Source: Spirochaetia bacterium (lineage in GTDB: Bacteria > Spirochaetota > Spirochaetia > Treponematales > Breznakiellaceae). Taken from it: a stretch of 35,451 nucleotides of DNA. The DNA is taken from NCBI GenBank assembly GCA_025997675.1, contig BNUX01000024.1:1-35451 (forward strand). Reading direction: 5' to 3'. The notes beneath the pieces were generated by a model. That model was not told the DNA's origin. It saw only the letters and a list, made by a program, of their open reading frames with translations, and searched no databases. Positions 1-7,767 of this stretch are shown piece by piece (the first letter of the stretch is position 1; each line of letters starts with the position of its first letter). The position numbers were made by a program, and so were the translations under genes.

Positions 1-67
1 AAAACGCAAGGGGAAAACTATACCAATTATGCTGTCAAAACGCCTGTTTTTGCTGTCCAGGGGGAAT

Positions 68-91
68 TTGAGATAAAACTTGAGATAAAAC
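68..91. repeat. Perfect tandem duplication of a 12-bp unit
   Basis: The 12-mer TTGAGATAAAAC occurs twice with no gap (68-79 and 80-91), just upstream of the 21-bp array. It could be a regulator site or an upstream promoter element; nothing in the sequence decides this. The rest of 1-321 contains no supportable gene. An open frame at 94-303 exists only because the array period is a multiple of three. Confidence 0.75.
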
Positions 92-120
92 GCTTGACAC
101 CGCCCCTTTCAGTGGAGCCC

Positions 121-246
121 CACGAGCGCCGCGTTAGGCGCAACGAGCAGCGCGTTGCGTCTAACGAGCACCGCGTTGCGCCTAACGAGCACCGCGTTGG
201 GCTTAACGAGCACCGCGTTGGGCCTAACGCGCACCACGTTGCGCTC
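121..246. repeat. 21-bp tandem array 1 (six units, AAC-N9-GTT dyad)
   Basis: Six contiguous 21-bp units start at 121, 142, 163, 184, 205 and 226, with a decayed seventh from 247. The consensus is AACGAGCACCGCGTT followed by a six-base linker (GCGCCT, GGGCTT or similar). The AACG and CGTT arms are complementary. No indel breaks the period. The array lies 76 bp upstream of the GTG start of the membrane-protein gene. A 10-bp palindrome, TAAGCGCTTA, follows at 267-276. A heptapeptide-repeat reading is open through the array but has no other coding evidence. Confidence 0.9.
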
Positions 247-321
247 CACGAGCGCCCCCCCTATACTAAGCGCTTAAAAACTTCTATAGTATGGGCAAAT
301 TGAAATTAACAGGATTTTTTA

Positions 322-2232
322 GTGGTTGTTTCCCGGAAGGCCATACTCAGCTTACTCATTGCCGTGGTGTTATTCGCCGGTTTTACCATCCTGGCGTATA
401 CGAACCTGTTTGATCTGGTGGAAGCCCGGTTCTATAATCCGTCGGTGGTCAAGGCCATAAACCGGGAACTTGCCGGGGATACCCAAACCATAGAGCAATT
501 TTTAGAGGAACTGCAAACCCGTTTTGCCGCCACCCTGGAAGAAGACGCGGTACGGCGGAGTTTTGCCGCCAACCAGAACAGCGACGATATATGGAGACGT
601 TCAGACATCTACGGGGCCCTTATGGAATCCCTGGCGGGCCTCCAATCGGTGCGCTTCATCGACCCCCAGGGGATACGTATCCACTATTCCACCTGGCAGC
701 CCGATATTCTGCGCCGGGGCCGGGACTCCATTAGCTACCAGAATTATACCGAAAGTCCCGGCTATATCCCCTACTGGCAGGTGGAGGCCCCGGATCGCGC
801 AAAGGCGCATATTGTCATAGACGATATTGGGGAGCGGCTCATCTTTTCCCATCCCTTCTACGATTCCTATGGGGTATACCGGGGAACCGCCCTTTTCTCC
901 CTTTCGGTCCGGGCCGTGATGGACCGGATGGCCGAAGCGGGACGGATAAAGGTGGGGGAGGATGTATCGATCATCTCCGAGCCGGCAGGGCTCGTGATCG
1001 GCCTCCCCCATGCGGGAAAAAGCGCCGCCCTCCCCCTGGTCGCCCAAATTTGGCACGAGAACATCCTCTCCCTGGGCAGACTCCATTCCGGGCTTACGGA
1101 CACCGGGCTGGCCCTTATGTCCATGAAAACCACCCAGGGCCTCTACATAGGCCGCCTGGTACCGGAGTCTATCCTGGGTTTCCCCCGGGCCATGCGGATC
1201 ATACTCCTCGCTTCGTTCCTCCTCACGGCCTATCTCATCCTGTTCCTGATCCTCAATATCCGCCAGGACAAGCTGACGATTATCCGGAACCGGATCAAAG
1301 GGCTCCAAATCAACTTGATTAAGGAATATTATGACGCCAAGGGTGATGTGGACTGGGACCGTTGGAGAAAAGAACTGCAGCAGCGCCGGAAGGAACTCCA
1401 TACCGAATTAAAGCGGGGCATCAAGCCCGGGAAAGACACTGAACTTGACACGTTGATTGATAAATCCTGGGACGAACTCCTGGTGGCCATTGGCGGCGCC
1501 GCCGGTGCCGGGCGCAAGGCCGACATTGTGGAGGAGGAATTGGAGGAACTGGAGGAACTGGAGTCATCGGAAATCCGGGAACTTGATCCGTCGGAATTAG
1601 AGGAAAGTGAGGGGGGGGGCGGCAAGGTCAACCCGGCCAGCACGATTGAATTCAGTCCCCTTTCGGAGGAAATAGAAAAACAAAAGGAGGCTGCAGCAAA
1701 ATCCATGGCCGAAAAATTTAAAATCCAATCCCCCTTTCCCGCAATCTTCTCAGGTCTGTCAGAAGAGAAACCGCAGACCGAAGAACCAGAACTTTTGCTG
1801 GAGGAGGAAGATGCGCCCATTGAGCTGCTTGCTCCTGAGGAAGATGAGTCCGTCGAATTGCTATCCGTTGAAGAAGATGAATCCCCCGAACTGCTCTCTG
1901 CTGAGGAAGATGCGCCCATCGAACTGCTGGCTCTTGAGGAAGATGATTCCGAGGCGGAGCCGCAGGCCCCAATGGAAAGCGAGGCGAAGCCGCTGAATAT
2001 GTATTTTGTAAAGCCCCTGCTCTCCGTCCCTTTTTCCGCCGCCCTGAACACAGAAATCAACGTTCTTGAGGTACACGATGTGGATGATGATGCAACTCCG
2101 GAACCGGTTATTGCGAAACGGAATGGGGTTCCGTATATAAACGAAGGTACCCGTAACCCGGACAAGGAAACCATAAAAGGCCTGGACCGGAACTTTAAAC
2201 GCCTGGTCGAATCGGTACTTGTCAACGACTAA
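322..2232 (+). CDS. Two-TM membrane protein with extracytoplasmic sensor-like domain and acidic repeat tail
   Basis: The protein has 636 residues. An N-terminal membrane segment (about residues 8-30) is followed by roughly 260 residues predicted outside the membrane, a second membrane segment (about 290-313), and a charged cytoplasmic part. This layout resembles Cache-type sensor proteins, but I see no HAMP, methyl-accepting or kinase domain after TM2. From about residue 395 the chain is very acidic. Residues about 493-545 hold an 11-residue repeat of the type EEDAPIELLAP or EEDESVELLSV. The last 80 residues are again ordinary. The start is GTG at 322 with a weak AGGA about 8 nt upstream; a TATAGT -10-like box sits at 284-289. 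The stop lies 3 bp from the stop of the convergent peptidase gene. Function unknown; the repeat tail could bind a partner or cations. Confidence 0.75.
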   Translation: MVVSRKAILSLLIAVVLFAGFTILAYTNLFDLVEARFYNPSVVKAINRELAGDTQTIEQFLEELQTRFAATLEEDAVRRSFAANQNSDDIWRRSDIYGALMESLAGLQSVRFIDPQGIRIHYSTWQPDILRRGRDSISYQNYTESPGYIPYWQVEAPDRAKAHIVIDDIGERLIFSHPFYDSYGVYRGTALFSLSVRAVMDRMAEAGRIKVGEDVSIISEPAGLVIGLPHAGKSAALPLVAQIWHENILSLGRLHSGLTDTGLALMSMKTTQGLYIGRLVPESILGFPRAMRIILLASFLLTAYLILFLILNIRQDKLTIIRNRIKGLQINLIKEYYDAKGDVDWDRWRKELQQRRKELHTELKRGIKPGKDTELDTLIDKSWDELLVAIGGAAGAGRKADIVEEELEELEELESSEIRELDPSELEESEGGGGKVNPASTIEFSPLSEEIEKQKEAAAKSMAEKFKIQSPFPAIFSGLSEEKPQTEEPELLLEEEDAPIELLAPEEDESVELLSVEEDESPELLSAEEDAPIELLALEEDDSEAEPQAPMESEAKPLNMYFVKPLLSVPFSAALNTEINVLEVHDVDDDATPEPVIAKRNGVPYINEGTRNPDKETIKGLDRNFKRLVESVLVND

Positions 2233-2234
2233 GG

Positions 2235-3158
2235 TTACTTTATCAATGCCCGAGGATTAACCGTGACCCCGTTCTTGTAAACCGTAAAGTGCAGATGGGG
2301 TCCGGTGCTTAACCCGGTGGAGCCGACCTCGCCGATAATCTCCCCGGTGCGGACATAGGCGCCGGTCTGTGTCCGGAACTTGCTCATGTGGCCATACAGG
2401 GTCCGGTACCCGGAATGATGGGTAATCACCACGTAATTACCGGTAGCGGCATCATAGCCCACGGCGGAAACCCTGCCTGCCATGGCTGCCTTTATGGGGG
2501 TACCATGGGGCGCCCCGATATCAAGCCCGGTGTGAAATTGCCGCACCCCGGTAAAGGGGCTGGGCCGGTAGCCGTAAGAGGAGGTAATGTAGCTCCGTAC
2601 CGGCCAGAGGAAAAGATCCCCGTTAATTTCCTGGAGATCTATCCGGGAAAGCCGGGCGCCGGGAATAAACAGGCTGGTATTGGGTTTTATGGTTTCCGAG
2701 AAAAGCTCATTCGCCGTGAGAATGGTCTCAGGGCCGGTTTCGTATTTTTCAGCAATAGAAGCAAGGGTATCCCCTGTTTTTACCGTATAGAGGATACCGT
2801 CCTGGTTAGGGACTTGAAGTATCCTGCCTATTTGCAGCAGCCGGGAATTTTTGATGCCGTTCAGGGACAGCAAAGTATCCTGGTTAAGGCCGAAGGTTTC
2901 CGCCAGAACCCCGATGGTATCCCCCGGCAGAACCTTATAGGAAAAGGAAAGCAGCATCCGGGGTTTGGAATAGAATTCCGGTTCCGGGATACCGGTAGAT
3001 TCCGGCACGGTTAGGGCGGCATTTTCGACATAGGCCATGCCCATACCGTTTTCAGCATCGGGAATCCGAGGAGCAGGAGCCTTTTTCGGGGAATAGCCGG
3101 GGATGGGGGAAAAATAGACAAGCGAAAGAACCATAACCAGTCTGACTATTTTTTGCAT
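2235..3158 (-). CDS. LysM-LysM-M23 family peptidoglycan metallopeptidase
   Basis: The 307-residue protein has an N-terminal signal peptide (about residues 1-22) and two LysM modules (about 74-117 and 123-166) that bind glycan strands. The C-terminal M23 (lysostaphin/LytM) peptidase domain spans about 184-305. The zinc ligands of the family are visible: His209 and Asp213 in HTGLD, and His288/His290 in PHLHF; His257 in YGHM is the extra active-site histidine. All catalytic positions are present, so it should be an active endopeptidase cutting peptide cross-links in the periplasm, rather than a degenerate EnvC-type activator. It lies 48 bp downstream of the DUF151 gene on the same strand but has its own promoter-like sequence directly at the start codon and no Shine-Dalgarno. 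Confidence 0.93.
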   Translation of the reverse strand: MQKIVRLVMVLSLVYFSPIPGYSPKKAPAPRIPDAENGMGMAYVENAALTVPESTGIPEPEFYSKPRMLLSFSYKVLPGDTIGVLAETFGLNQDTLLSLNGIKNSRLLQIGRILQVPNQDGILYTVKTGDTLASIAEKYETGPETILTANELFSETIKPNTSLFIPGARLSRIDLQEINGDLFLWPVRSYITSSYGYRPSPFTGVRQFHTGLDIGAPHGTPIKAAMAGRVSAVGYDAATGNYVVITHHSGYRTLYGHMSKFRTQTGAYVRTGEIIGEVGSTGLSTGPHLHFTVYKNGVTVNPRALIK

Positions 3159-3164
3159 TTTGGT

Positions 3165-3193
3165 ATTCTATATGTTTTTTTTAATAGTGGCAA
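3165..3193 (-). promoter_or_regulatory. Promoter of the M23 gene, leaderless geometry
   Basis: On the minus strand, TTGCCA (3188-3193), a 17-bp spacer and TAGAAT (3165-3170) are followed after only 6 nt by the ATG at 3158. Transcription should start at about the ATG itself. No Shine-Dalgarno is present (AATACCAAAATG). Confidence 0.6.
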
Positions 3194-3206
3194 GTTAAAA
3201 AACGAT

Positions 3207-3812
3207 TTATGATCGCCCATTTCTTCGCTCCTCATCCGGTAAGGCCAAGATATCCCGTATTTCTGCGGCCCGCTCATACTCCTCATCGGCCACCGCCTGG
3301 TCTAATTCCAATTGAAGCACCTCCCGCTCAATGCCCTTTGATCTCCCTAGGATACTATCGGCAGAATTTTCCCCATTATTACCAGTAGTGTCAAGAAAAA
3401 ATTCCACCGGCAATCCCGCCAGATCCGTCACTTTTTTGGCAATAAAGACCGGGCATTTATCACGCACCGCCAGGGCAAGGGCATCGGAAGGCCGGGCATC
3501 CAGGGTCAGGGGATGTTTTTCGGAAAACGCTCTGCCCGTAATGAGGATGCGGGAATAGAAAATACTATCCCTGAAATCGTGAAGCTCCACCCGGTACAGC
3601 GCAAGCCCGTCTTTTTTGATAAGGTCCAGGAGCAGGTCATGGGTAAGGGGCCGGGAAACCACATCCCCCATCCCCAGCAGTATAGCCTGGGCTTCACTTT
3701 CGCCGAGAAAGATGGGGACCACAATTTCGGTGTCCAGGGGCCGCAGCAACACCGCAGTTCCATCCTCCATCCGGGCGATGGTCCATATTTCAGCCTCCAG
3801 CATCTTGTTCAT
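3207..3812 (-). CDS. Bifunctional nuclease family (DUF151/BFN) protein with C-terminal UVR motif
   Basis: This 201-residue protein matches the DUF151 (bifunctional nuclease) fold over residues about 1-135, including the start MLEAEIWTI, the segment PIFLGESEAQAI and the conserved DARPSDALALAVR. A C-terminal helix pair around residues 167-195 (LELDQAVADEEYERAAEIRD) matches the UvrB/UvrC (UVR) interaction motif. DUF151-UVR fusions are known in spirochaetes and other bacteria. The plant BFN member has DNase and RNase activity, but the bacterial role is not settled. It lies 9 bp downstream of the polyprenyl synthase and is surely co-transcribed with it. The UVR motif hints at contact with a Uvr- or Clp-type partner. 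Confidence 0.88.
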   Translation of the reverse strand: MNKMLEAEIWTIARMEDGTAVLLRPLDTEIVVPIFLGESEAQAILLGMGDVVSRPLTHDLLLDLIKKDGLALYRVELHDFRDSIFYSRILITGRAFSEKHPLTLDARPSDALALAVRDKCPVFIAKKVTDLAGLPVEFFLDTTGNNGENSADSILGRSKGIEREVLQLELDQAVADEEYERAAEIRDILALPDEERRNGRS

Positions 3813-3821
3813 ATCCGCCCC

Positions 3822-4853
3822 TTAACTGATCGAATCGATCAAGCCCGCAAGCAATGTCCCGGGAAATGCCCCCCGTGCTTCACCGATAAGCGCAAGCCCC
3901 CGTTTCCCGGCCTCTTCCAGCGCCCCGGAAGCCTCCAGGCAGCCGATAAGCTCCTCCACCTCCGGCGCGCCGACCCCCTCTACGGCGGCCGCCTGAAAAC
4001 AGCGCTGCACCACTTCCCCGGCGTCTTTCTGTCCGTGGAGATAGAGCAGCACCGGAAGGCTCTTCTTCCCCTCCACGATGTCGTCGCCCCGCTTTTTACC
4101 GGGATTCCCGGTGGTCAGGTTTTTCACATCATCCAGAATCTGGAACCCCACCCCCAGTTTCTCCGCCGCCTCCCCGAACGTCCCGGCCCATTGGTCAATC
4201 TCCCCGGCCTCTATCCCCCCGGCGGCGACAGCCCCGTAAACCCCCAGGATCGCCGCGAACCGGGCCAAACAGCCGGTTTTAAGGCGGCACATCAGGTCAT
4301 ATTCCTCCAGGCCCGGCAAAGACCGGTGGTCCCGGTGCCAGCTGATATCCATGGCCTGCCCTAGGTGGAGCCGCCGCATATGCTCCCCCCACAGACGGTA
4401 CACGCCGTTTTTCAGCTCAAGCGGCGCGTCCCAGGCTTCTATACAGGTGAGGGGTAGGAAGTAGAGGAAAGTGCCGGCATTGATCGCCGTATCGGTTCCG
4501 TAGAGGATGTGCGCTGCGGGCTTTCCCCGGCGTTCATCGGAGTTATCTTCTATATCGTCGTGGATAAGGCTGGCGTTGTGGGGCAATTCCACCAGGGGAA
4601 CCAGGGGCAGCGCGCCATCCCCCCCGCCAAGGCTCTCGCAGATCAGGGTAGTCAGCAGGGGACGCCAGCGCTTGCCCCCCCGGGCGATAAGGTCCCAGCC
4701 GGGCAGGGTGAGGGATTTTACGAGCGCAGGGGGAACCGTGCCGGGAAGGCCGGGGAAATTAGTGTGTACCCAGGGGGGAGCCGGGGTTTCCGGTAACTGG
4801 GCGTTCAAAACCGCTTCTATTTTTTCCAGGCGGCGGGTATACTGTGGGTCCAT
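3822..4853 (-). CDS. trans-Polyprenyl diphosphate synthase (IspA/IspB family)
   Basis: The 343-residue protein has the isoprenyl diphosphate synthase fold. The first aspartate-rich motif is DDIED (Asp99-Asp103) in SLIHDDIEDNSDERRG, preceded by the GGKRWRP substrate-binding stretch (59-65). The second motif is DDVKN (241-245), where the usual final Asp is Asn. The KTG motif (192-194) is present. It condenses allylic diphosphates with isopentenyl diphosphate for quinone or undecaprenyl-type carriers; chain length cannot be read safely. It heads a leftward transcription unit with the DUF151 gene. The upstream minus-strand sequence has TATAAA 8 nt before the ATG. Confidence 0.88.
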   Translation of the reverse strand: MDPQYTRRLEKIEAVLNAQLPETPAPPWVHTNFPGLPGTVPPALVKSLTLPGWDLIARGGKRWRPLLTTLICESLGGGDGALPLVPLVELPHNASLIHDDIEDNSDERRGKPAAHILYGTDTAINAGTFLYFLPLTCIEAWDAPLELKNGVYRLWGEHMRRLHLGQAMDISWHRDHRSLPGLEEYDLMCRLKTGCLARFAAILGVYGAVAAGGIEAGEIDQWAGTFGEAAEKLGVGFQILDDVKNLTTGNPGKKRGDDIVEGKKSLPVLLYLHGQKDAGEVVQRCFQAAAVEGVGAPEVEELIGCLEASGALEEAGKRGLALIGEARGAFPGTLLAGLIDSIS

Positions 4854-4861
4854 GGGATAAG

Positions 4862-4890
4862 TTTATACGATGGATACGTCCGGGGAAAAG
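4862..4890 (-). promoter_or_regulatory. Possible promoter of the polyprenyl synthase unit
   Basis: The minus strand reads TATAAA (4862-4867) 8 nt before the ATG at 4853. The candidate -35 at the proper distance (CTTTTC, 4885-4890) is weak. The geometry again suggests a very short or absent leader. Confidence 0.35.
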
Positions 4891-4914
4891 ACCCTGGGGG
4901 AAAGAGACGATATT

Positions 4915-4971
4915 TATCAGTTATAACTGCTAAAATTAATATTTTCCCTTGATTATCAGTTATAAGTGCTA
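4915..4971. repeat. Operator-like 17-bp direct repeat before the DUF4143 ATPase gene
   Basis: TATCAGTTATAACTGCT (4915-4931) recurs as TATCAGTTATAAGTGCT (4954-4970) with one mismatch, 39 bp apart; the next base (A) also matches. The first copy contains the perfect 10-bp palindrome AGTTATAACT (4919-4928). The second copy lies exactly between the -35 and -10 boxes of the gene's promoter, so a bound protein would block transcription. Autoregulation by the downstream ATPase, whose family carries a winged-helix region, is an inference. Confidence 0.65.
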
Positions 4972-4977
4972 TATATT
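4949..4977 (+). promoter_or_regulatory. Promoter of the DUF4143 ATPase gene, leaderless geometry
   Basis: TTGATT (4949-4954), a 17-bp spacer and TATATT (4972-4977) are followed after 6 nt by the ATG at 4984. There is no Shine-Dalgarno before that ATG. This geometry favours 4984 over the upstream in-frame GTG at 4966, which lies upstream of the -10 box. Confidence 0.6.
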
Positions 4978-4983
4978 CTCAAT

Positions 4984-6192
4984 ATGGTACGGCGGAATGT
5001 TTATATAGAGCGGGTCCAGCCCTTTATTAACAAGGATTTGATCAAGGTTATCACCGGAATCAGGCGGTGCGGCAAATCGGTTATTTTGGAGCTCATAAAG
5101 GAGGAACTTATCAAAACGGGGGTAAACCCCGGAAATATCCTGAGCTTTAATTTTGAGGATATGGAATACACCCCCCTCTGTACCGCAGAAGCCTTACATG
5201 AACACCTAAAGGAAAAAATCGCTGGTATTTCGGGAAAGGTGTACCTCTTTTTTGATGAAATCCAGGAAGTGGCGGATTGGGAAACCTGCGTCAATTCCCT
5301 GCGGGTTCGTTTTGATACGGATATTTACCTTACCGGCTCCAACGCCGCCCTTTTATCCGGAGAATTAGCCACCTACTTGGCGGGGCGTTATGTGGAAATC
5401 CTTATCTACCCTTTTTCGTTTGCGGAATTTCTGGAACTTTACCGGACCCAGGAACCGGCCATTACGGAAGGCAAAGCGTTTACCAAATATATCACTCTGG
5501 GGGGGATGCCCTTTTTGCATAACCTGCGGTTTAACGAGGACGCTTCTTTCCAATATTTGAAGGATGTGTATAATTCGGTGGTGTTGAAGGACATCGTCAG
5601 GCGAAACAGTATCCGGGAAACCGACCTGTTGGAACGTATTATTTTGTATGTGATATCCAATGCGGGACAGCCCTTTTCCGCCACCAGCCTGTCCAAATTT
5701 TTTAAAAGCGCAAACCGTGTGGCAGCGCCGGAAACCATCCTGCATTACCTCAAGGCCTCTGAAAACGCTTTTTTATTTTATCAGGCAAAGCGGCAGGATC
5801 TTAAGGGCAAAAAAATTCTTACGGTGCATGATAAATACTATATTGCCGACCACGGTCTGGGCGCGGCGGTCTGCGGCAGAACGGCCATTGACATTAACCT
5901 GATTCTGGAAAATCTGGTTTACCTGGAACTGCGCCGCCGGGGCTACAGCGTTACTGTGGGTAAGGTAGGAGAAAAGGAAATCGACTTTGTGGGGGAAAAC
6001 CAGGAGGAGCGGATATACATCCAGGTTGCCTATCTGCTGGCAGCGCCGGAAACCATTGCACGGGAGTTCGGATCCCTGCTTGCTATACGGGACAATTGCC
6101 CTAAGTATGTGCTGAGCATGGACGAAGTTGATTTTAGCCGGGAAGGGATTGTTCATAGGAATGTGCGGGAGTGGCTGCTGGGGAGATGCTGA
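4984..6192 (+). CDS. AAA_14 / DUF4143 family ATPase
   Basis: The 402-residue protein begins MVRRNVYIERVQPFINKDLIKVITGIRRCGKSV, with the Walker A motif GIRRCGKS near residue 30 and Walker B LFFDEIQ near residue 90. The C-terminal half has the DUF4143 arrangement: a winged-helix-like region and a restriction-like tail with EIDFVG and YIQVAY, the last replacing the usual E-x-K core. These ATPases are common in bacteria and archaea, often in many copies and often near mobile or toxin-antitoxin genes; their function is not established. I place the start at ATG 4984 because the -10 box ends only 6 nt earlier. The gene stands alone between a divergent isoprenoid gene and rlmE. Confidence 0.88.
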   Translation: MVRRNVYIERVQPFINKDLIKVITGIRRCGKSVILELIKEELIKTGVNPGNILSFNFEDMEYTPLCTAEALHEHLKEKIAGISGKVYLFFDEIQEVADWETCVNSLRVRFDTDIYLTGSNAALLSGELATYLAGRYVEILIYPFSFAEFLELYRTQEPAITEGKAFTKYITLGGMPFLHNLRFNEDASFQYLKDVYNSVVLKDIVRRNSIRETDLLERIILYVISNAGQPFSATSLSKFFKSANRVAAPETILHYLKASENAFLFYQAKRQDLKGKKILTVHDKYYIADHGLGAAVCGRTAIDINLILENLVYLELRRRGYSVTVGKVGEKEIDFVGENQEERIYIQVAYLLAAPETIAREFGSLLAIRDNCPKYVLSMDEVDFSREGIVHRNVREWLLGRC

Positions 6193-6239
6193 AGGAGAGT
6201 AAATACTTTTGAAGGTATACTGGGAACTCAAGGGCTAAC

Positions 6240-6884
6240 ATGGCAAACTACGAAAAACTCGACCACTGGTCACTCAAAGCCCAAAAGGAAGGCTACCCCG
6301 CCCGCTCGGTGTACAAACTGAAGGAGATGGATGAGAAGTTCGGCCTGTTCCGTCCCTCCTCGGCGGCGCTAAAGGTGCTGGATCTGGGGGCCGCGCCGGG
6401 AAGCTGGAGCCTCTACGCCCTGCGGAAACTTGACACTCGCTCACACCTACCGGTGTGCAGCCTCCTGACCGCCGTAGACCTCTCCCCCCTTTCCCGGCAG
6501 TACGACAAGGGGCTTTTTGATGGGGAAAACTGCTGTTTTATCCAGGGTGATATTACCGCAGCCCTTATCCGGGAAGCCATCCACGCCCGGAGTCCCTTCA
6601 ATCTGGTGATTAGCGATGCTGCGCCTTCCACCACGGGGAACCGTTCCGTTGACACCCTCCGTTCCCTGGCCTTGGCGGAGGCGGTCCTGGACTATGCCGA
6701 AAGATCCCTGGCAAGCGGCGGTAACCTCGTCGTAAAAGTGTTTCAGGGCGGGGATACCGCGTCGATACTCAAACGCATACGGGAACTTTTCAAAACCGGC
6801 AAAAGCTTCAAGCCCGAAGCCTGCCGCAGTGAATCCTTTGAAACCTACTACCTTGGGCTGGGGAGGAATACTAATGTTGGATAA
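6240..6884 (+). CDS. rlmE: 23S rRNA 2'-O-ribose methyltransferase RlmE (FtsJ/RrmJ)
   Basis: The 214-residue protein has the FtsJ fold. The SAM-binding motif VLDLGAAPGSWS lies at about residues 47-57, and the K-D-K-E catalytic tetrad is recognisable as Lys26 (SVYKLKE), Asp126 (ISDAAPS), Lys166 (VVKVFQGG) and Glu201 (SFETYYLG). The family methylates U2552 in the A-loop of 23S rRNA during late 50S assembly. A small extra loop with two cysteines sits near residues 65-75. The ATG at 6240 is preceded by AAGGGCTAAC. The 3' end overlaps the next start by 11 bp, so the fumarase pair is probably translated from the same message. Confidence 0.93.
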   Translation: MANYEKLDHWSLKAQKEGYPARSVYKLKEMDEKFGLFRPSSAALKVLDLGAAPGSWSLYALRKLDTRSHLPVCSLLTAVDLSPLSRQYDKGLFDGENCCFIQGDITAALIREAIHARSPFNLVISDAAPSTTGNRSVDTLRSLALAEAVLDYAERSLASGGNLVVKVFQGGDTASILKRIRELFKTGKSFKPEACRSESFETYYLGLGRNTNVG

Positions 6885-7767
6885 AGAGGAACGGTTCATT
6901 CAGACAATGGAAAAAGTGATAAACCTCTCCTGCAAACGCCTGCCGGACGATGTATACGCAAAGCTCGGGGAACTGCGTGAAAAAGAGGACAGCCCCCTGC
7001 AGAAAAGTATCTACGACACCTATTTTGACAACCTGGAAAAGGCCATACGATATGACCGCCCCTGCTGTCAGGACACGGGACTCCCCCACTTTTACCTAAA
7101 GGCGGGAACCGGTTTCCCCTACCTCGGCATGATACCCCAGGGCCTGACAGAAGCGGTGCGCAGGGCCACGATCAGCGTTCCCCTGCGGCCCAACGCGGTG
7201 GACTACTTTGAGGAAATTAACACCGGAGACAATACCGGTGAGCGCATGCCCTGGATCAACTGGGACATCTCGGGCGATAGCAGCGACCTTGAGGTCACCT
7301 CCTACTTTGCCGGCGCGGGTTGCTGTCTCCCCGGCAGGGCCCAGGTCTTCAAGCCCTCCGAGGGGTATGCCGCCGTGGTCCGCATGGTCTTTGACGCGGT
7401 ATCCGATCCGGGGCTCAACGCCTGCCCGCCCCTGATCATCGGCATAGGCCTGGGGCACAATATCGAAAACGCCGCACTCCTTTCCAAAAAAGCCTACCTC
7501 CGCCCGCTGGGTACAAAGCACCATCACCCAAAGGGCGCTCGGTTGGAAGCGGACATCCTTGAGGGGCTGAACAAACTCGGTATCGGCGCCCAGGGGCTGC
7601 CGGGGAATTCTGCGGTCATGGCGGTGCATATCGAATCTTCATCCCGGCACACCGCTACTATTGCTGCGGCGGTAAACACCGCCTGTTATATCCATCGCCG
7701 CAGTATTATTACGTTCCACGAGGACATGAGCTATGAAATTGCCACCCACAAGGGGGCGTTAGTATGA
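6874..7767 (+). CDS. Class I Fe-S hydro-lyase alpha subunit (fumarase / L(+)-tartrate dehydratase type)
   Basis: The chosen start is ATG 6874 (MLDKEERFIQ), inside the end of rlmE; this gives 297 residues. Three cysteines match the [4Fe-4S] ligands of PF05681: Cys65 in CQDTG, Cys184 in ACPPLIIGIGLG and Cys271 in NTACYIHRR. LGIGAQGLPG near residue 235 fits the family. One loop is odd: where most members have a glycine-rich KGGGSEN-type sequence, this protein reads AGAGCCLPGR (146-155) with two extra cysteines. With the following beta subunit it should form a two-subunit, oxygen-sensitive enzyme dehydrating fumarate/malate or a related hydroxy acid. The substrate cannot be fixed from sequence. 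Confidence 0.85.
   Translation: MLDKEERFIQTMEKVINLSCKRLPDDVYAKLGELREKEDSPLQKSIYDTYFDNLEKAIRYDRPCCQDTGLPHFYLKAGTGFPYLGMIPQGLTEAVRRATISVPLRPNAVDYFEEINTGDNTGERMPWINWDISGDSSDLEVTSYFAGAGCCLPGRAQVFKPSEGYAAVVRMVFDAVSDPGLNACPPLIIGIGLGHNIENAALLSKKAYLRPLGTKHHHPKGARLEADILEGLNKLGIGAQGLPGNSAVMAVHIESSSRHTATIAAAVNTACYIHRRSIITFHEDMSYEIATHKGALV

Noticed and set aside
94..303. Protein-coding gene with heptapeptide repeat (NEHRVGP type)
   Set aside because: The period is a multiple of three, so open frames arise by default; several phases and both strands are open in the arrays, and no ribosome site or family match supports a protein.
1329..2225. 298-residue serine-rich minus-strand ORF
   Set aside because: It is the complement of the GAG/GAA-rich acidic tail of the 322-2232 gene; the serine runs are a codon artefact.
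4966..4983. Upstream GTG start of the DUF4143 ATPase
   Set aside because: It lies upstream of the -10 box of the likely promoter; ATG 4984 fits the promoter and the usual N terminus of the family.
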